Positions 1 through 8,753 of a DNA stretch of 64,000 nucleotides are shown here, piece after piece. How positions within the stretch are numbered: position 1 is the stretch's first letter; every line of letters starts with the position of its first letter. Made by a program: the position numbers and the translations under genes. The DNA comes from Candidatus Scotarchaeum otlingeri (GTDB lineage: Archaea; Thermoproteota; Nitrososphaeria; Geothermarchaeales; JDFR-13). A model generated the notes under the pieces. It was given only the letters and a program-made list of their open reading frames with translations, searched no databases and was not told where the DNA came from. Location of the stretch: assembly GCA_002011075.2 (NCBI GenBank), contig MTMA02000006.1, forward strand, positions 268,860 to 332,859, read 5' to 3'.

Positions 1-224
1 TCAAATAAATATATAAGCTCTTCAATCCAATTGTATAACAATTCATATAAGTCGTATCCCTTCACATATACCTCGATACTTAATAGCTCATCTATTCTAT
101 CATAATATATCATTGTATCATAAAATGCTATGGCTGCATAAGCGAATGCCTCTTCTAGACTATCGCCCCATGCTTCTATATAGGCATCAGCCATGTAATC
201 TATGAATCTATATCCCCCGACCAT
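1..224 (-). CDS. Archease, tRNA ligase RtcB cofactor (C-terminus outside window)
   Basis: The reverse strand reads MVGGYRFIDYMADAYIEAWG, followed by SLEEAFAYAAIAFYD and ELLYNWIEELIYLF. This matches the archease family: N-terminal Asp metal-ligand region, then the conserved LEEA helix and the LL.WLEEL..LF segment. Archease activates RtcB, which joins tRNA exons after intron removal; that fits the interrupted tRNA genes in this window. The first 74 codons are present and the gene runs off the left edge. I chose ATG at 224 because GGTGAT lies just upstream; an in-frame ATG at 236 is the alternative. Confidence 0.85.
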   Translation of the reverse strand, partial: MVGGYRFIDYMADAYIEAWGDSLEEAFAYAAIAFYDTMIYYDRIDELLSIEVYVKGYDLYELLYNWIEELIYLF

Positions 225-327
225 ACATATCACCATAATCATTTAATCGGATTAACATAATTTTTATTATTCCAATTTATTATTCATAATTGTTGATATA
301 ATCTAAAGACTATCTTTTCCTTGAACT

Positions 328-339
328 CAGATATATCTG
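328..339. repeat. 12-bp perfect palindrome CAGATATATCTG
   Basis: CAGATATATCTG is its own reverse complement. It lies between the divergent archease gene and tRNA-Ser, about 100 bp upstream of the archease start. It could be an operator or chance in AT-rich DNA; nothing else supports a function. Confidence 0.3.
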
Positions 340-424
340 CCTATTTTAATATATAAATTTAATTCAATAGCTTTCATTTATTTGGATTGTGATGCCGGGA
401 TGCCCGAGCCGACCAAGGGGTCAG

Positions 425-440
425 ACACTAAAAGGGCTAA
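425..440 (+). other. tRNA-Ser intron 1 (position 30/31)
   Basis: This 16-nt segment separates TCAG (421-424) from C441. Without it the anticodon stem becomes TCAGC/GCTGA. The flanks can form a four-pair helix, GGTC (419-422) with GGCT (435-438) including two G-U pairs, between short bulges. This is a relaxed bulge-helix-bulge. The boundary is inferred. Confidence 0.6.
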
Positions 441-447
441 CCTGGAG

Positions 448-462
448 CCCATCAAGCCGGAT
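448..462 (+). other. tRNA-Ser intron 2 (canonical 37/38)
   Basis: This 15-nt segment lies directly after G37 (447). CTGG (442-445) pairs with CCGG (457-460). It is flanked by bulge AGC on the 5' side and ATA on the 3' side, the classic bulge-helix-bulge cut by the splicing endonuclease. Removal yields a seven-base loop with anticodon GGA. Confidence 0.65.
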
Positions 463-653
463 AGCTGATGGGCCCTCGGGCCCGCGTGGGTTCAAATCCC
501 ACTCCCGGCGCCAACAATACCAAAGCTATATATCTAGTAAACTTTGTGATTAAATTCATATGTAAAAAGTAGTGGCTACTATATTTTATTGATGCAATAA
601 TTTAGCCATATATTATTATTAAGCTAGTTATAACGACTAGGAGTTGCATATCA

Positions 654-1865
654 ATGATAGAGATCAGAAATACCTGGTCAGCGCTGACTAATAATTATTT
701 TCAATCGCTTTTGGCTCTATCATTTGATATATTAGATATAATAGCTGGTATTATTGTAGCTAGCTTCTCCTATTTCTTGACAACATATCCTTGGATAATT
801 CTTCTTTATCCTCCAGCATTAACTGTCGTCGGCGATGTATCAGGTGTATTTACAGGTAGATTAACTACCTCCTTGCATTTAGGAACAATAAAACCTGGGA
901 TAAAAGATAATACAGATGAGTATTATAGATTACAGCTCTCCAGTATCATATTGGCTTTAATCAACATCATTATAGTATCTATTACCTCCTATTTTGTTGC
1001 TATTTCCCTTAATATAAACATCCCTCACCTCTACAGTTTTTTAATTATTAGTTTTCTTATGGTGATTATTCCCTCATTATTCTCGATATATCTTCTAACT
1101 CCATTATTGGGTGGAGTAGCATACCACCGAGGGTTAGACCCAGATATCTTATTATATCCCGTTATATCTACATTAAGTGACATCATAACATCATCTTTTT
1201 TTATTGTGATTATGATTATCTATATTTTTAATGAATCAGTTCTTTATGTAATCTCGATAGTTTTGATAACTATACTGATAATAATATATTACTATTCTCA
1301 CAAAGGTAAGTGGAGATGGCGGGATTTTATAGTTGAGTATAGAGGAGGGATGATAGCCATTTCATCATTGACGGTACTTAGTGTTTTTACAGGACGTATT
1401 CTTGCGGAGTTAAAGGGAATAATCCATAGATATCCAATAATCCTATTTATCTATCCGTCGCTAATAAAAACTATTGGAGATCAAGGAGCTATAATATCAT
1501 CGACAACAACGACTCGTCTTAATTTAGGGAGTATACCCCCTTCTTTAAAAGCAATATTCACTAAAGATGTTTTTATAACTGTATTTGCAGCTGTGACGGC
1601 AGGCTTAACGGTCACCCTTATCTATACGGGTGGAGCAACTATATACTATAATTTGGGTGCTTTCACCACTATCTTTATTGTATATATATTAGCTCTTCAT
1701 TTACTTGTAACTGTCCCTATTGTTGCCTTAACCGGAATAATATCAATAGCTACTTTCAAATATGGTCTAGATCCAGATAACATCACTATTCCATCAATAA
1801 CTACTTTTTCTGATTTCTCTACTACAATATTACTAGTAATTATGCTTTCCATAGTGATTTTTTGA
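654..1865 (+). CDS. MgtE/SLC41-type divalent cation transporter, membrane domains only
   Basis: This 403-aa, highly hydrophobic protein has two similar halves (about 1-215 and 216-403), each with several membrane segments. Each half ends in the family signature: LDPDILLYPVISTLSD near residue 162 and LDPDNITIPSITTFSD near residue 371. Each begins with a Pro/Gly-rich segment, G(D)xxGVFTGRL or GDQGAIISST. These acidic and Pro motifs line the Mg2+ path of MgtE. The cytoplasmic N and CBS sensor domains of bacterial MgtE are absent, so the layout resembles eukaryotic SLC41 with a duplicated core. Probable role: Mg2+ or similar cation transport in the cell membrane. ATG at 654 has GGAG upstream. It ends where guaA's promoter begins. 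Confidence 0.8.
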   Translation: MIEIRNTWSALTNNYFQSLLALSFDILDIIAGIIVASFSYFLTTYPWIILLYPPALTVVGDVSGVFTGRLTTSLHLGTIKPGIKDNTDEYYRLQLSSIILALINIIIVSITSYFVAISLNINIPHLYSFLIISFLMVIIPSLFSIYLLTPLLGGVAYHRGLDPDILLYPVISTLSDIITSSFFIVIMIIYIFNESVLYVISIVLITILIIIYYYSHKGKWRWRDFIVEYRGGMIAISSLTVLSVFTGRILAELKGIIHRYPIILFIYPSLIKTIGDQGAIISSTTTTRLNLGSIPPSLKAIFTKDVFITVFAAVTAGLTVTLIYTGGATIYYNLGAFTTIFIVYILALHLLVTVPIVALTGIISIATFKYGLDPDNITIPSITTFSDFSTTILLVIMLSIVIF

Positions 1866-1885
1866 TAAATATGTCAACGAAATTA

Positions 1886-1900
1886 TTTTTATATTATATT
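1886..1900 (+). promoter_or_regulatory. Probable TATA box for leaderless guaA
   Basis: The T/A run TTTTTATATTATATT is centred about 20-25 bases before ATG 1913, and no Shine-Dalgarno sequence precedes that ATG. This spacing suits an archaeal leaderless transcript. Confidence 0.45.
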
Positions 1901-1912
1901 GAATTTAATTAT

Positions 1913-3466
1913 ATGGAAATAGAAAGGATAATTATCGTCGATTTCGGTTCCCAATATACCCATTTATTGAATAGACGAATAAGGGAGTGTAGAGTATATT
2001 CCGAAATTATATCCTTAGAAGAATTATCTGCGACTTTGGATGACATAAATATTAAAGGCATAGTATTATCCGGCGGTCCCATGAGTGTATATGCCCCATC
2101 GTCACCCAAGCTTCCATCTGAAGTTTTAGAGAAGATAGTAGTTCGACGATTACCCATATTAGGAATATGTTACGGCCATCAACTAATATCTGAAATTATG
2201 GGTGGCACTGTGGAGAAGCGAGATGTAGAGGAATATGGCAAAGCCCAATTATATATAAAGAATGGAAGGCTACTTTTCGAAGGGATACCTCGCTCCATAT
2301 CTGTTTGGATGAGTCATAGCGATAGTGTTACATCACCGCCGCCAGGTTTCGATGTATTAGCATATACATCATCTTGCCCTGTGGCAGCTATGGCCGATTT
2401 TAATAAGATGATATTCACTGTCCAGTTTCATCCAGAAGTGGTACATACTGAATATGGAAGAACGATGATCGAGAATTTTGTTGAAAAAATATGTAAATGC
2501 AGAAGTTTATGGACGCCTCAGAAGCATATTAATTCTATAATTAAATCGTTATCTAATCTTGAAGGGAATGCTGTGGCCGCTGCTAGTGGAGGCATAGACT
2601 CGGCAGTATCTGCTTATATAGCTAAACTTATATTCGAAGATCGTCTTCATATTATCTTTGTTGATACAGGGTTATTAAGAGATAATGAGGTTCAAGATAC
2701 TCTCTCCTTGTTATACGAAATGGGCTTCAAAAATATTCATTTTATAGATGCCTCAAAATTATTCCTTACCAAATTGAAGGGAGTTAAAGATCCAGAAGAA
2801 AAGAGAACTATTATTAGTAAATTATTCGCGGAGATATTTGAAAAAAAGATTAAGGAAGTATCTATGCAATATGGAAAAGTTAAGTATCTCATACAAGGAA
2901 CACTATATACTGATAGAGTCGAGTCAGGGATCACAAGCTCATTGAGTGATAAAATCAAAAGCCATCATAATGTGGTTATGCCTCATATCGAGGGGCTCGA
3001 AATAATTGAACCACTCAAAGACTTATATAAGGATGAAGTAAGGCAGTTGGCCGATGAACTGCAACTCCCGAGTTATATAGTGGAAAAACACCCTTTTCCG
3101 GGTCCTGGTTTAGCTATAAGAATTATAGGGGATGTAACACCTGAAAAATTATCTATTCTTCGAAAGGCTGACAAAATCGTATATGAAGAAATTATATCAT
3201 CGGGTCTTTATTCAAAGGTATGGCAAGCATTTCCGGTCTTATTATCAATAAAATCAGTTGGTATAAAAGGAGACCGAAGAAGTTATGAATATATTATTGC
3301 TATTAGAATCGTTGATAGCGTTGATGCGATGACCGCTCGTTTTACAAAAGTAGATTGGGATTTACTTGAAAAGATCTCTGGCAGAATTGTAAATGAAGTT
3401 GCTGGTGTTAATCGGGTCCTATATGATATAACGAATAAACCTCCGGCTACTATTGAATTTGAATGA
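1913..3466 (+). CDS. guaA: GMP synthase, fused glutaminase and ATP-pyrophosphatase
   Basis: Converts XMP, ATP and glutamine to GMP, the last step of GMP synthesis. The N-terminal class I glutamine amidotransferase domain (about 1-195) has nucleophile Cys86 in GICYGHQ and the His-Glu pair in QFHPEV. The ATP-pyrophosphatase domain follows, with PP-loop SGGIDS near residue 225, then the dimerisation domain with HPFPGPGLA. Many archaea encode these domains separately; here they are one chain of 518 aa. The frame is open upstream from a TTG at 1862 that overlaps the transporter gene, but homology begins at IIVDFGSQYT, so I use ATG 1913. IMP dehydrogenase follows 72 bp downstream. Confidence 0.96.
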   Translation: MEIERIIIVDFGSQYTHLLNRRIRECRVYSEIISLEELSATLDDINIKGIVLSGGPMSVYAPSSPKLPSEVLEKIVVRRLPILGICYGHQLISEIMGGTVEKRDVEEYGKAQLYIKNGRLLFEGIPRSISVWMSHSDSVTSPPPGFDVLAYTSSCPVAAMADFNKMIFTVQFHPEVVHTEYGRTMIENFVEKICKCRSLWTPQKHINSIIKSLSNLEGNAVAAASGGIDSAVSAYIAKLIFEDRLHIIFVDTGLLRDNEVQDTLSLLYEMGFKNIHFIDASKLFLTKLKGVKDPEEKRTIISKLFAEIFEKKIKEVSMQYGKVKYLIQGTLYTDRVESGITSSLSDKIKSHHNVVMPHIEGLEIIEPLKDLYKDEVRQLADELQLPSYIVEKHPFPGPGLAIRIIGDVTPEKLSILRKADKIVYEEIISSGLYSKVWQAFPVLLSIKSVGIKGDRRSYEYIIAIRIVDSVDAMTARFTKVDWDLLEKISGRIVNEVAGVNRVLYDITNKPPATIEFE

Positions 3467-3485
3467 CACAAGCTACTAAAAATTA

Positions 3486-3493
3486 TTTAAATA
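3486..3493 (+). promoter_or_regulatory. Probable TATA box of guaB
   Basis: TTTAAATA lies 46-53 bases before ATG 3539. That leaves a short leader carrying the strong AGGAGGT ribosome site at about 3523-3529. Confidence 0.45.
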
Positions 3494-3538
3494 CTGCAAT
3501 GCGGTCTATCATTTTTTCAATAAGGAGGTATACCGAAG

Positions 3539-4999
3539 ATGGAAAAATATACTAATATGTTAATTAATGCTGAGGAGGCTCCAACATTTGAGGATTTTAT
3601 TTTACTGCCAGGTAGATCTACGGTCGAACCTAATGAGGTAGATCTCACATCGCATGTAACCCGTAAATATATAGTTCACACTCCATTCATTTCTGCACCT
3701 ATGGATACAGTTACAGAGAGCGAATTAGCTATAGCTTTAGCGAGGGTTGGTGGTCTTGGTATCATCCATAGAAATTGTTCAGTTGATGAGCAGTTAAATA
3801 TGGTAAAGCAGGTTAAGAGAGCCGAGTCTTTTATAATTAAAGATGTAATTACAATTTCACCAGATTCGCTTGTTGCGGATGCATTATCTATTATGCGTAA
3901 TCATATGATTCATGGACTGCCTGTAGTGGATAACGAAAATAGAGTTATAGGTATTACGACGTGGCGTGATATCAGAAATGTAGAGGGAAATTTGAAGATA
4001 TCGGATGTGATGACTTCTAGGGATAACCTTGTGGTTGCGCGGGAGAATGTCTCATTGGATGAAGCCAAAGCCCTAATGCAGAAATATAAAATAGAAAAGT
4101 TGCCTATAGTAGATGAAAATGATAGACTTCAGGGACTTGTAACATTCAAAGACTTGGAGCTAAAGGGCAGGTTCCCTTATGCATCGAGGGATTCCGAGGG
4201 ACGGCTATTAGTAGGAGCAGCTGTATCTCCATATGACTACGATAGGATAAAAAAACTCGACAAATATGTGGATATATTGGTTGTCGATGTAGCTCATGCT
4301 CATAATGATAATGTTATTAGTTCCATAAGAAATTGGTGTAAGGAAATATCTGCAGATCTTATAATAGGAAATATCGGTACAAAGAAAGCTGCCTTAGATA
4401 TAGTATCAGAGATTGAAAAAGTAGACGGATTAAGGGTAGGATTAGGAAGTGGATCAATATGTATAACGGGCGTAATTACAAAGGTGGCCTCGCCGACTCT
4501 ATATTCGACAGCGCAGACATATGATGCTTTACTAGAATTGGGCGCTACTGATATTCCTGTTATTGCTGATGGGGGAATCAGAAATGCAGGTGATATAGCA
4601 TTAGCAATGGCTGTGGGAGCATCTGCAGTCATGATGGGAAATATTTTCGCTGGAACTAAGGAGAGTCCGGGTAGGTTAATGACGTTTAAAGGTAGATATT
4701 ATAAAGAATATTATGGGATGGGTAGCGCACGTGCAAAAGCAAGAAGACTTTCTGTAGATAGATATGCAACTGTATCCAAAACTGTGGATGAGGGTGTAGA
4801 GGGCTGGGTTCCATATAAAGGAAGTTTATTTGAAGTTGTAGATAAGCTAGTTGGCGCGTTAAAAGCTTCTATGGGTTATGTAGGCGCCGCTAGTGTTATG
4901 GAAATGAGGCTTAAGGCAAAACTACTAAAGATATCTAGACATGGTGTTAGAGAGTTATCTCCCCACTCTATATTTACGATGGATAGTTTTAGAGAATGA
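3539..4999 (+). CDS. guaB: Inosine-5'-monophosphate dehydrogenase
   Basis: Oxidises IMP to XMP with NAD+, feeding GMP synthase encoded just upstream. The 486-aa chain is a TIM barrel interrupted by two CBS domains (about 104-150 and 165-208; both show GLPVVD/KLPIVD and a following G.(I/L).T motif). Catalytic Cys308 lies in GSGSICIT, and the mobile-flap residues YYGMGSARA are present. Length is standard. The AGGAGG site 10 bases before ATG 3539 fixes the start. The guaA-guaB pairing is a clear purine module. Confidence 0.97.
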   Translation: MEKYTNMLINAEEAPTFEDFILLPGRSTVEPNEVDLTSHVTRKYIVHTPFISAPMDTVTESELAIALARVGGLGIIHRNCSVDEQLNMVKQVKRAESFIIKDVITISPDSLVADALSIMRNHMIHGLPVVDNENRVIGITTWRDIRNVEGNLKISDVMTSRDNLVVARENVSLDEAKALMQKYKIEKLPIVDENDRLQGLVTFKDLELKGRFPYASRDSEGRLLVGAAVSPYDYDRIKKLDKYVDILVVDVAHAHNDNVISSIRNWCKEISADLIIGNIGTKKAALDIVSEIEKVDGLRVGLGSGSICITGVITKVASPTLYSTAQTYDALLELGATDIPVIADGGIRNAGDIALAMAVGASAVMMGNIFAGTKESPGRLMTFKGRYYKEYYGMGSARAKARRLSVDRYATVSKTVDEGVEGWVPYKGSLFEVVDKLVGALKASMGYVGAASVMEMRLKAKLLKISRHGVRELSPHSIFTMDSFRE

Positions 5000-5032
5000 G
5001 ATAGATTAAGAAACTATATGATATGATAGCAG

Positions 5033-5042
5033 TCTATATAAA
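5033..5042 (+). promoter_or_regulatory. Probable TATA box of the uS13 ribosomal operon
   Basis: TCTATATAAA lies 57-66 bases before the uS13 start and is followed by an AT-rich leader. It heads the long operon that extends to gltX. Confidence 0.5.
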
Positions 5043-5098
5043 GGGTAAATATTAATATATTACTCATCTTGTAATGATTAATGATAGGTTGAATGGGT

Positions 5099-5554
5099 AT
5101 GAGTAAATCAGAATTCAGGGAGATACTACGTATATTTAATGTAGATCTGATTGGGTCAAATGTAATTAAACAGGAAATAACGAAAATAAAAGGAATTGGA
5201 CCCACCCTAGCTATGGCTATTTTGTATAAAGCTAAAATACCTCCAACACTTAGAGTTGGTCAATTGAGTAATGATCAGATCAAGAAGTTAGAGGAGATAA
5301 TTAAGAATATTGAAAGTTATTTTCCTCCTCATTTATTAAATAGAAGATTTGATAGAGTGGACGGTAAAGACCATCATTTAATAGGATCTGACCTGACATT
5401 TGCTCAACAACAAGATATAGAATTTGAAAAGTCAATAAGGTCTTGGCGTGGATATAGGCACAGTTATGGTCTTAAGGTTAGAGGTCAACGTACCAAGAGC
5501 ACTGGTAGGAGAAGTACTCCTATCGGTGTGAGAAGAAAGAAGTCAGGGAGGTAA
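5099..5554 (+). CDS. rps13: 30S ribosomal protein uS13
   Basis: The sequence has the S13 helix-two-turn-helix KGIGPTLAMAI near residue 35 and the basic C-terminal tail RGQRTKSTGRR that contacts tRNA in the small-subunit head. About 151 aa, the normal archaeal length. AGGTTGA is six bases before ATG 5099; an in-frame ATG at 5093 is possible but sits directly on that site. First gene of the ribosomal-RNA polymerase operon, followed after 5 bp by uS4. Confidence 0.96.
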   Translation: MSKSEFREILRIFNVDLIGSNVIKQEITKIKGIGPTLAMAILYKAKIPPTLRVGQLSNDQIKKLEEIIKNIESYFPPHLLNRRFDRVDGKDHHLIGSDLTFAQQQDIEFEKSIRSWRGYRHSYGLKVRGQRTKSTGRRSTPIGVRRKKSGR

Positions 5555-5559
5555 TATCC

Positions 5560-6084
5560 ATGGGGGAGCCTAGGCGATTCAGGAAAAAATATGAGTCTCC
5601 ATTTAAGCCGTGGGACGTATCTTTATTAGAAGAGGAGCTAAGACTAATAGGTAAATATGGTTTAAAAAATAAACGTGAATTGAGAAGGTTCGCTACTGAA
5701 TTGAGTAAAATAAGAGATGTAGCCAGACAAACTTTCGGATTGCCAGATGACAAAAGAAAGGTCATTACGTCTCAGCTTCTCTCAAAGCTTTATAGGATGG
5801 GTTTAATTTCAGAGAATGCCACTATTGATGATGTTTTGAAACTGACCGTAGAGGACATATTAAGACGTAGATTACAAACATTGGTTTATGAAAAGGGTCT
5901 CGCTAAATCGATATATCAAGCACGGCAATTAATAACACATGGACATATTGTAATAGGGGATAGGGTTGTGGATAGGCCTAATAAAATTGTATATAGACAC
6001 GAAGAAGATAAAATAAAGCTTAATCCTAATAGTCCATTGAGCAATCCTGATCACCCTATATGGGAGGGTATGAGAAGTGAGTAA
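5560..6084 (+). CDS. rps4: 30S ribosomal protein uS4
   Basis: 174 aa with the S4 RNA-binding fold: [20 protein letters not shown] then [14 protein letters not shown], the S4 domain signature around residues 105-145. It is a primary 16S rRNA binder in small-subunit assembly. GGGAGGT precedes ATG 5560. The 3' end overlaps uS11 by 8 bp, which supports translational coupling in the conserved S13-S4-S11-rpoD order. Confidence 0.96.
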   Translation: MGEPRRFRKKYESPFKPWDVSLLEEELRLIGKYGLKNKRELRRFATELSKIRDVARQTFGLPDDKRKVITSQLLSKLYRMGLISENATIDDVLKLTVEDILRRRLQTLVYEKGLAKSIYQARQLITHGHIVIGDRVVDRPNKIVYRHEEDKIKLNPNSPLSNPDHPIWEGMRSE

Positions 6085-6502
6085 AAAGAAGGAAGAGAAG
6101 AGTGAAAAGAGGACTAAGAGGGAGCTATGGGGAATCGCCCATATATATAGTACTCTTAATAATACTATTGTTCATATTACCGATTTAACTGGAGCCGAAA
6201 CTATAGCGTTGACGTCTGGAGGCATGTTTGTTAAGGCAGATAGGTATGAAGGTTCTCCCTATGCAGCTATGATGGCTGCTAAAAAGGCAGCGGAGATCGC
6301 TTTATCAAAAGGGATAGTAGGCGTGCATTTGAGGGTAAGAGGAAAAGGTGGGCATCATAGTCCAACTCCAGGTCCAGGGGCGCAGGCTGCTATTAGAGCT
6401 TTGGCACGAAGTGGACTTAAAATAGGGCTTGTTGAGGATACTACCCCGATACCTCATGATAGGACTAGGCGGCCCGGTGGCCGTAGAGGTCGTAGATTAT
6501 GA
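6077..6502 (+). CDS. rps11: 30S ribosomal protein uS11
   Basis: 141 aa; carries the S11 hallmarks [21 protein letters not shown]-like FVKADR and the C-terminal [22 protein letters not shown]. It binds the 30S platform near the mRNA exit. The start is GTG 6077, inside the uS4 gene, with GGGAGGGT upstream. The last four bases overlap the rpoD start. Confidence 0.96.
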   Translation: MSKKKEEKSEKRTKRELWGIAHIYSTLNNTIVHITDLTGAETIALTSGGMFVKADRYEGSPYAAMMAAKKAAEIALSKGIVGVHLRVRGKGGHHSPTPGPGAQAAIRALARSGLKIGLVEDTTPIPHDRTRRPGGRRGRRL

Positions 6503-7305
6503 GAAAAATATCTTCTAAGCTTATTATGAAAGATGAACGACAGATAACTATGCTGGTAAAGGGTGTCCCAGTTACTATTATGAATTCTGTTAGACGTGCG
6601 GCTATATCTTTAGTTCCTACTATTGCTATCGATAAAGTATATGTTTTTGAGAATACTTCGGTAATGAATGACCAGATGCTAGCTCATAGATTAGGGCTTA
6701 TTCCTCTTAATACACCTAAAAATAAATATAAGACTAAAGAAGAACATGACTGTGAAGGTGAATGCCCTGAATGCACCGTATATCTATATCTAAAAGCAGA
6801 GGCTATGGATGATCATGTAATAGTTAAATCAGGAGATATCACATCTGATGATCCAGATGTTTATCCTATATATAGCGATATCGAAATCGTTAGATTGGCT
6901 CCGGGGCAGAAAATAGAGTTGACTATGTCGGCACGTATGGGAAGAGGCTGGGAACATGCAAAGTGGTCTCCCGTAACAGTTGCTGTGGTAAGAGGGGAAC
7001 CTAAAGTCAGGATATTTCATAATAAATGTGATTTGTGTGGAGAGTGTGTAAAAGTTTGTCCTAAAAATATATTGAAGATAAGAGAGGATAAACTCATTGT
7101 AACTGATATTTATAAATGCACAACCTGTATGTTGTGTGTCGATTCGTGTCCCAAGGAAGCTATCAAAGTAGATATAGACGAGAATAATTCACTCATATAT
7201 ATGGAATCCGTCGGATCTTTGAAGGCTGAAGACATTTTAGTATCCGCGTTTGATGAGATTATCCGCAAAATGAAGGAATTTACTAAAGCCGTCAAGGGTG
7301 AATAA
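6499..7305 (+). CDS. rpoD: RNA polymerase subunit D (Rpo3) with two 4Fe-4S motifs
   Basis: 268 aa, homologous to RPB3/alpha and the assembly platform of RNA polymerase with subunits L, N and P. The N-terminal dimerisation domain has [17 protein letters not shown] and [10 protein letters not shown]. An inserted ferredoxin-like domain (about 172-220) has two complete CxxCxxCxxxCP sets: [12 protein letters not shown] and [12 protein letters not shown]. This is enough for two 4Fe-4S clusters; in many archaea one or both are lost. The start overlaps the uS11 stop. The cluster may tie polymerase assembly to iron or redox state, which is inference. Confidence 0.96.
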   Translation: MRKISSKLIMKDERQITMLVKGVPVTIMNSVRRAAISLVPTIAIDKVYVFENTSVMNDQMLAHRLGLIPLNTPKNKYKTKEEHDCEGECPECTVYLYLKAEAMDDHVIVKSGDITSDDPDVYPIYSDIEIVRLAPGQKIELTMSARMGRGWEHAKWSPVTVAVVRGEPKVRIFHNKCDLCGECVKVCPKNILKIREDKLIVTDIYKCTTCMLCVDSCPKEAIKVDIDENNSLIYMESVGSLKAEDILVSAFDEIIRKMKEFTKAVKGE

Positions 7306-7309
7306 ACCG

Positions 7310-7660
7310 ATGAGAAAGAATAAAGAATTATTATATCTTCTATCATCCCTTAGAAAAGCTTCTAATAAATATAATGCCCCCATATGGCGTAGGGTAGCTG
7401 AATTACTAGATAAACCTAAGAGACGTAGTGTTGCTGTAAATTTATCTAGAATCAATAGGTATACTAAAAAAGGAGACTGGATAGTAGTACCGGGTAAAGT
7501 CTTAGGTAGTGGGATAATAGATCACAATGTCTATATAGCCGCATTCTCATTCTCAGAAACCGCTTATAAGAAACTAAAGGAGGCAAATTGCAAAATACTT
7601 AAAATAGAGGAGCTTATTAAGAAAAAGCCTAGCGGAAATGGGGTGAAGATCATTGTCTAA
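7310..7660 (+). CDS. rpl18e: 50S ribosomal protein eL18
   Basis: About 116 aa. Recognised from NAPIWRRVAELLDKPKRRSVAVNLSRINR and VVPGKVLGSG, typical of archaeal L18e in the S13-S9 operon. GTG 7298 is an alternative start within rpoD, but AAGGGTG nine bases before ATG 7310 fits better. Confidence 0.94.
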   Translation: MRKNKELLYLLSSLRKASNKYNAPIWRRVAELLDKPKRRSVAVNLSRINRYTKKGDWIVVPGKVLGSGIIDHNVYIAAFSFSETAYKKLKEANCKILKIEELIKKKPSGNGVKIIV

Positions 7661-8117
7661 TGAGCATCATGAGATTATTGTAGATGCTAAGGACATGGTT
7701 GTCGGTAGAATTGCTTCTATAGTAGCTAAAAAGCTTCTCTTGGGATATAGGGTTAATGTGATAAATGTTGAAAAAGCAGTATTTACCGGTACAAAAGAGA
7801 GGGTACTAGATAATTTTAAGAAAAAGCTTTCTATACAATCCAAGGTTAATCCTAGACGTCATGGACCATTTAAACCAAGGACTCCAGAGGGTATATTTAG
7901 GAGAGTTGTGCGGGGTATGTTGCCGAGGAAAAAAAGTAAAGGTAAGGATGCACTTAGACGATTACGGGTATATAGGGGAATACCCAGCGAATTAGAAAAT
8001 AAGGATATAATTATATATAGAGAAGCCGTATATAAGAAATCTCCATATGGCAAAGTAAGTATTGAGGAGATCTCAAGATTATTAGGTTGGAAGCCTATTG
8101 AAGAGAAGGTGAGATAG
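7653..8117 (+). CDS. rpl13: 50S ribosomal protein uL13
   Basis: 154 aa with the L13 opening IIVDAKDMVVGRIASIVAK and the core MLPRKKSKGKDALRRLRVYRGIP. It starts at TTG 7653 inside the eL18 gene, with GGGGTGA just upstream. The uS9 gene follows after two bases. L13 is an early assembler of the large subunit. Confidence 0.95.
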   Translation: MSNEHHEIIVDAKDMVVGRIASIVAKKLLLGYRVNVINVEKAVFTGTKERVLDNFKKKLSIQSKVNPRRHGPFKPRTPEGIFRRVVRGMLPRKKSKGKDALRRLRVYRGIPSELENKDIIIYREAVYKKSPYGKVSIEEISRLLGWKPIEEKVR

Positions 8118-8119
8118 TA

Positions 8120-8524
8120 ATGGTTACAAAAGTTAAAGTTTTTACGGGAAAAAGAAAAAGGGCGATAGCCAGAGTAATAATTAAAGAGGGATCCGGTAAT
8201 GTCAAGATTAATGGCGTGCCCTTAGAGATATACGAGCCCGAAATAGCTAGAATGAGGATCATCCAGACATTAATGTTGGCTGGTAATGTTGCAAAAAATT
8301 ATGACATGGATATATATGTTAGTGGAGGAGGATTTATGGGGCAGGCGGAAGCTATTAGTATAGGTATCGCTAGGGCTCTTGTAGGGGTTACTAGGAGCTC
8401 CCGTCTTCTGAATCTCTATAAGTCTTTTGATAGACACCTATTAGCCGGTGACCCTCGTAGAACTGAGTCCAAGAAGTTTGGAGGACCAGGTCCCAGAAGA
8501 AGAAAACAGACGTCTTATAGGTGA
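8120..8524 (+). CDS. rps9: 30S ribosomal protein uS9
   Basis: 134 aa; shows the S9 start [18 protein letters not shown], the [14 protein letters not shown] helix and the basic C-terminal [17 protein letters not shown] tail that reaches the P-site tRNA. It is two bases downstream of uL13, and rpoN begins 7 bp after its stop. Confidence 0.96.
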   Translation: MVTKVKVFTGKRKRAIARVIIKEGSGNVKINGVPLEIYEPEIARMRIIQTLMLAGNVAKNYDMDIYVSGGGFMGQAEAISIGIARALVGVTRSSRLLNLYKSFDRHLLAGDPRRTESKKFGGPGPRRRKQTSYR

Positions 8525-8531
8525 TTTGAAT

Positions 8532-8753
8532 ATGATGATTCCTGTTCGATGCTTTACATGTGGTAATGTAATCGGAGATAAATATTCTAAGTTTATGGAG
8601 GCAGTTAATAAAGGTATTGATCCTAAAGAGGCATTAGACGAGTTAGGTCTTAATCGATATTGTTGTAGACGAATGATTTTGTCACATGTAAATATTATTG
8701 ATCAATTTATATTATATGAGATGGTGAGACTGAAGGATGCCCAAGATATCTGA
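8532..8753 (+). CDS. rpoN: RNA polymerase subunit N (Rpo10)
   Basis: About 73 aa with the invariant zinc bundle: [16 protein letters not shown] at the N-terminus and RYCCRRM further on (CxxC...CC). Rpo10 pairs with subunits D and L in the polymerase platform. The frame is open further upstream within uS9, but homology starts at MIPVRC, so the start is ATG 8532 or 8535. It overlaps the enolase start by 17 bp. Confidence 0.95.
   Translation: MMIPVRCFTCGNVIGDKYSKFMEAVNKGIDPKEALDELGLNRYCCRRMILSHVNIIDQFILYEMVRLKDAQDI

Larger units (their letters stand above)
394..510 (+). tRNA. tRNA-Ser(GGA), two introns, CCA encoded at 511-513
   Basis: The acceptor stem pairs GCCGGGA (394-400) with TCCCGGC (503-509). 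The discriminator is G, the T arm is GTGGG-TTCAAAT-CCCAC, and the long GC-rich variable arm at 469-485 is class II. G73 and the long arm indicate Ser. The unspliced gene is 117 nt. Removing 425-440 and 448-462 gives 86 nt with anticodon stem TCAGC/GCTGA and loop CTGGAGA, so anticodon GGA at 444-446. The intron sites correspond to positions 30/31 and 37/38. Splicing would be by the archaeal endonuclease and RtcB. The identification is firm; the exact intron ends are my inference from folding by eye. Confidence 0.85.

Noticed and set aside
570..580. Short hairpin GTAG-TGG-CTAC upstream of the transporter gene
   Set aside because: Four base pairs in AT-rich DNA is expected by chance.
1862..1912. 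TTG 1862 as guaA start
   Set aside because: It adds an AT-rich 17-residue extension not seen in the amidotransferase domain, and ATG 1913 has promoter-like spacing.
4300..4632. 110-codon antisense frame in guaB
   Set aside because: Overlaps essential IMPDH catalytic region; no family pattern.
7859..8053. Minus-strand frame within uL13
   Set aside because: Antisense shadow of a compact ribosomal gene.
8448..8531. Upstream extension of rpoN into uS9
   Set aside because: Homology begins at the MIPVRC motif; the extension reads the uS9 tail in another frame.
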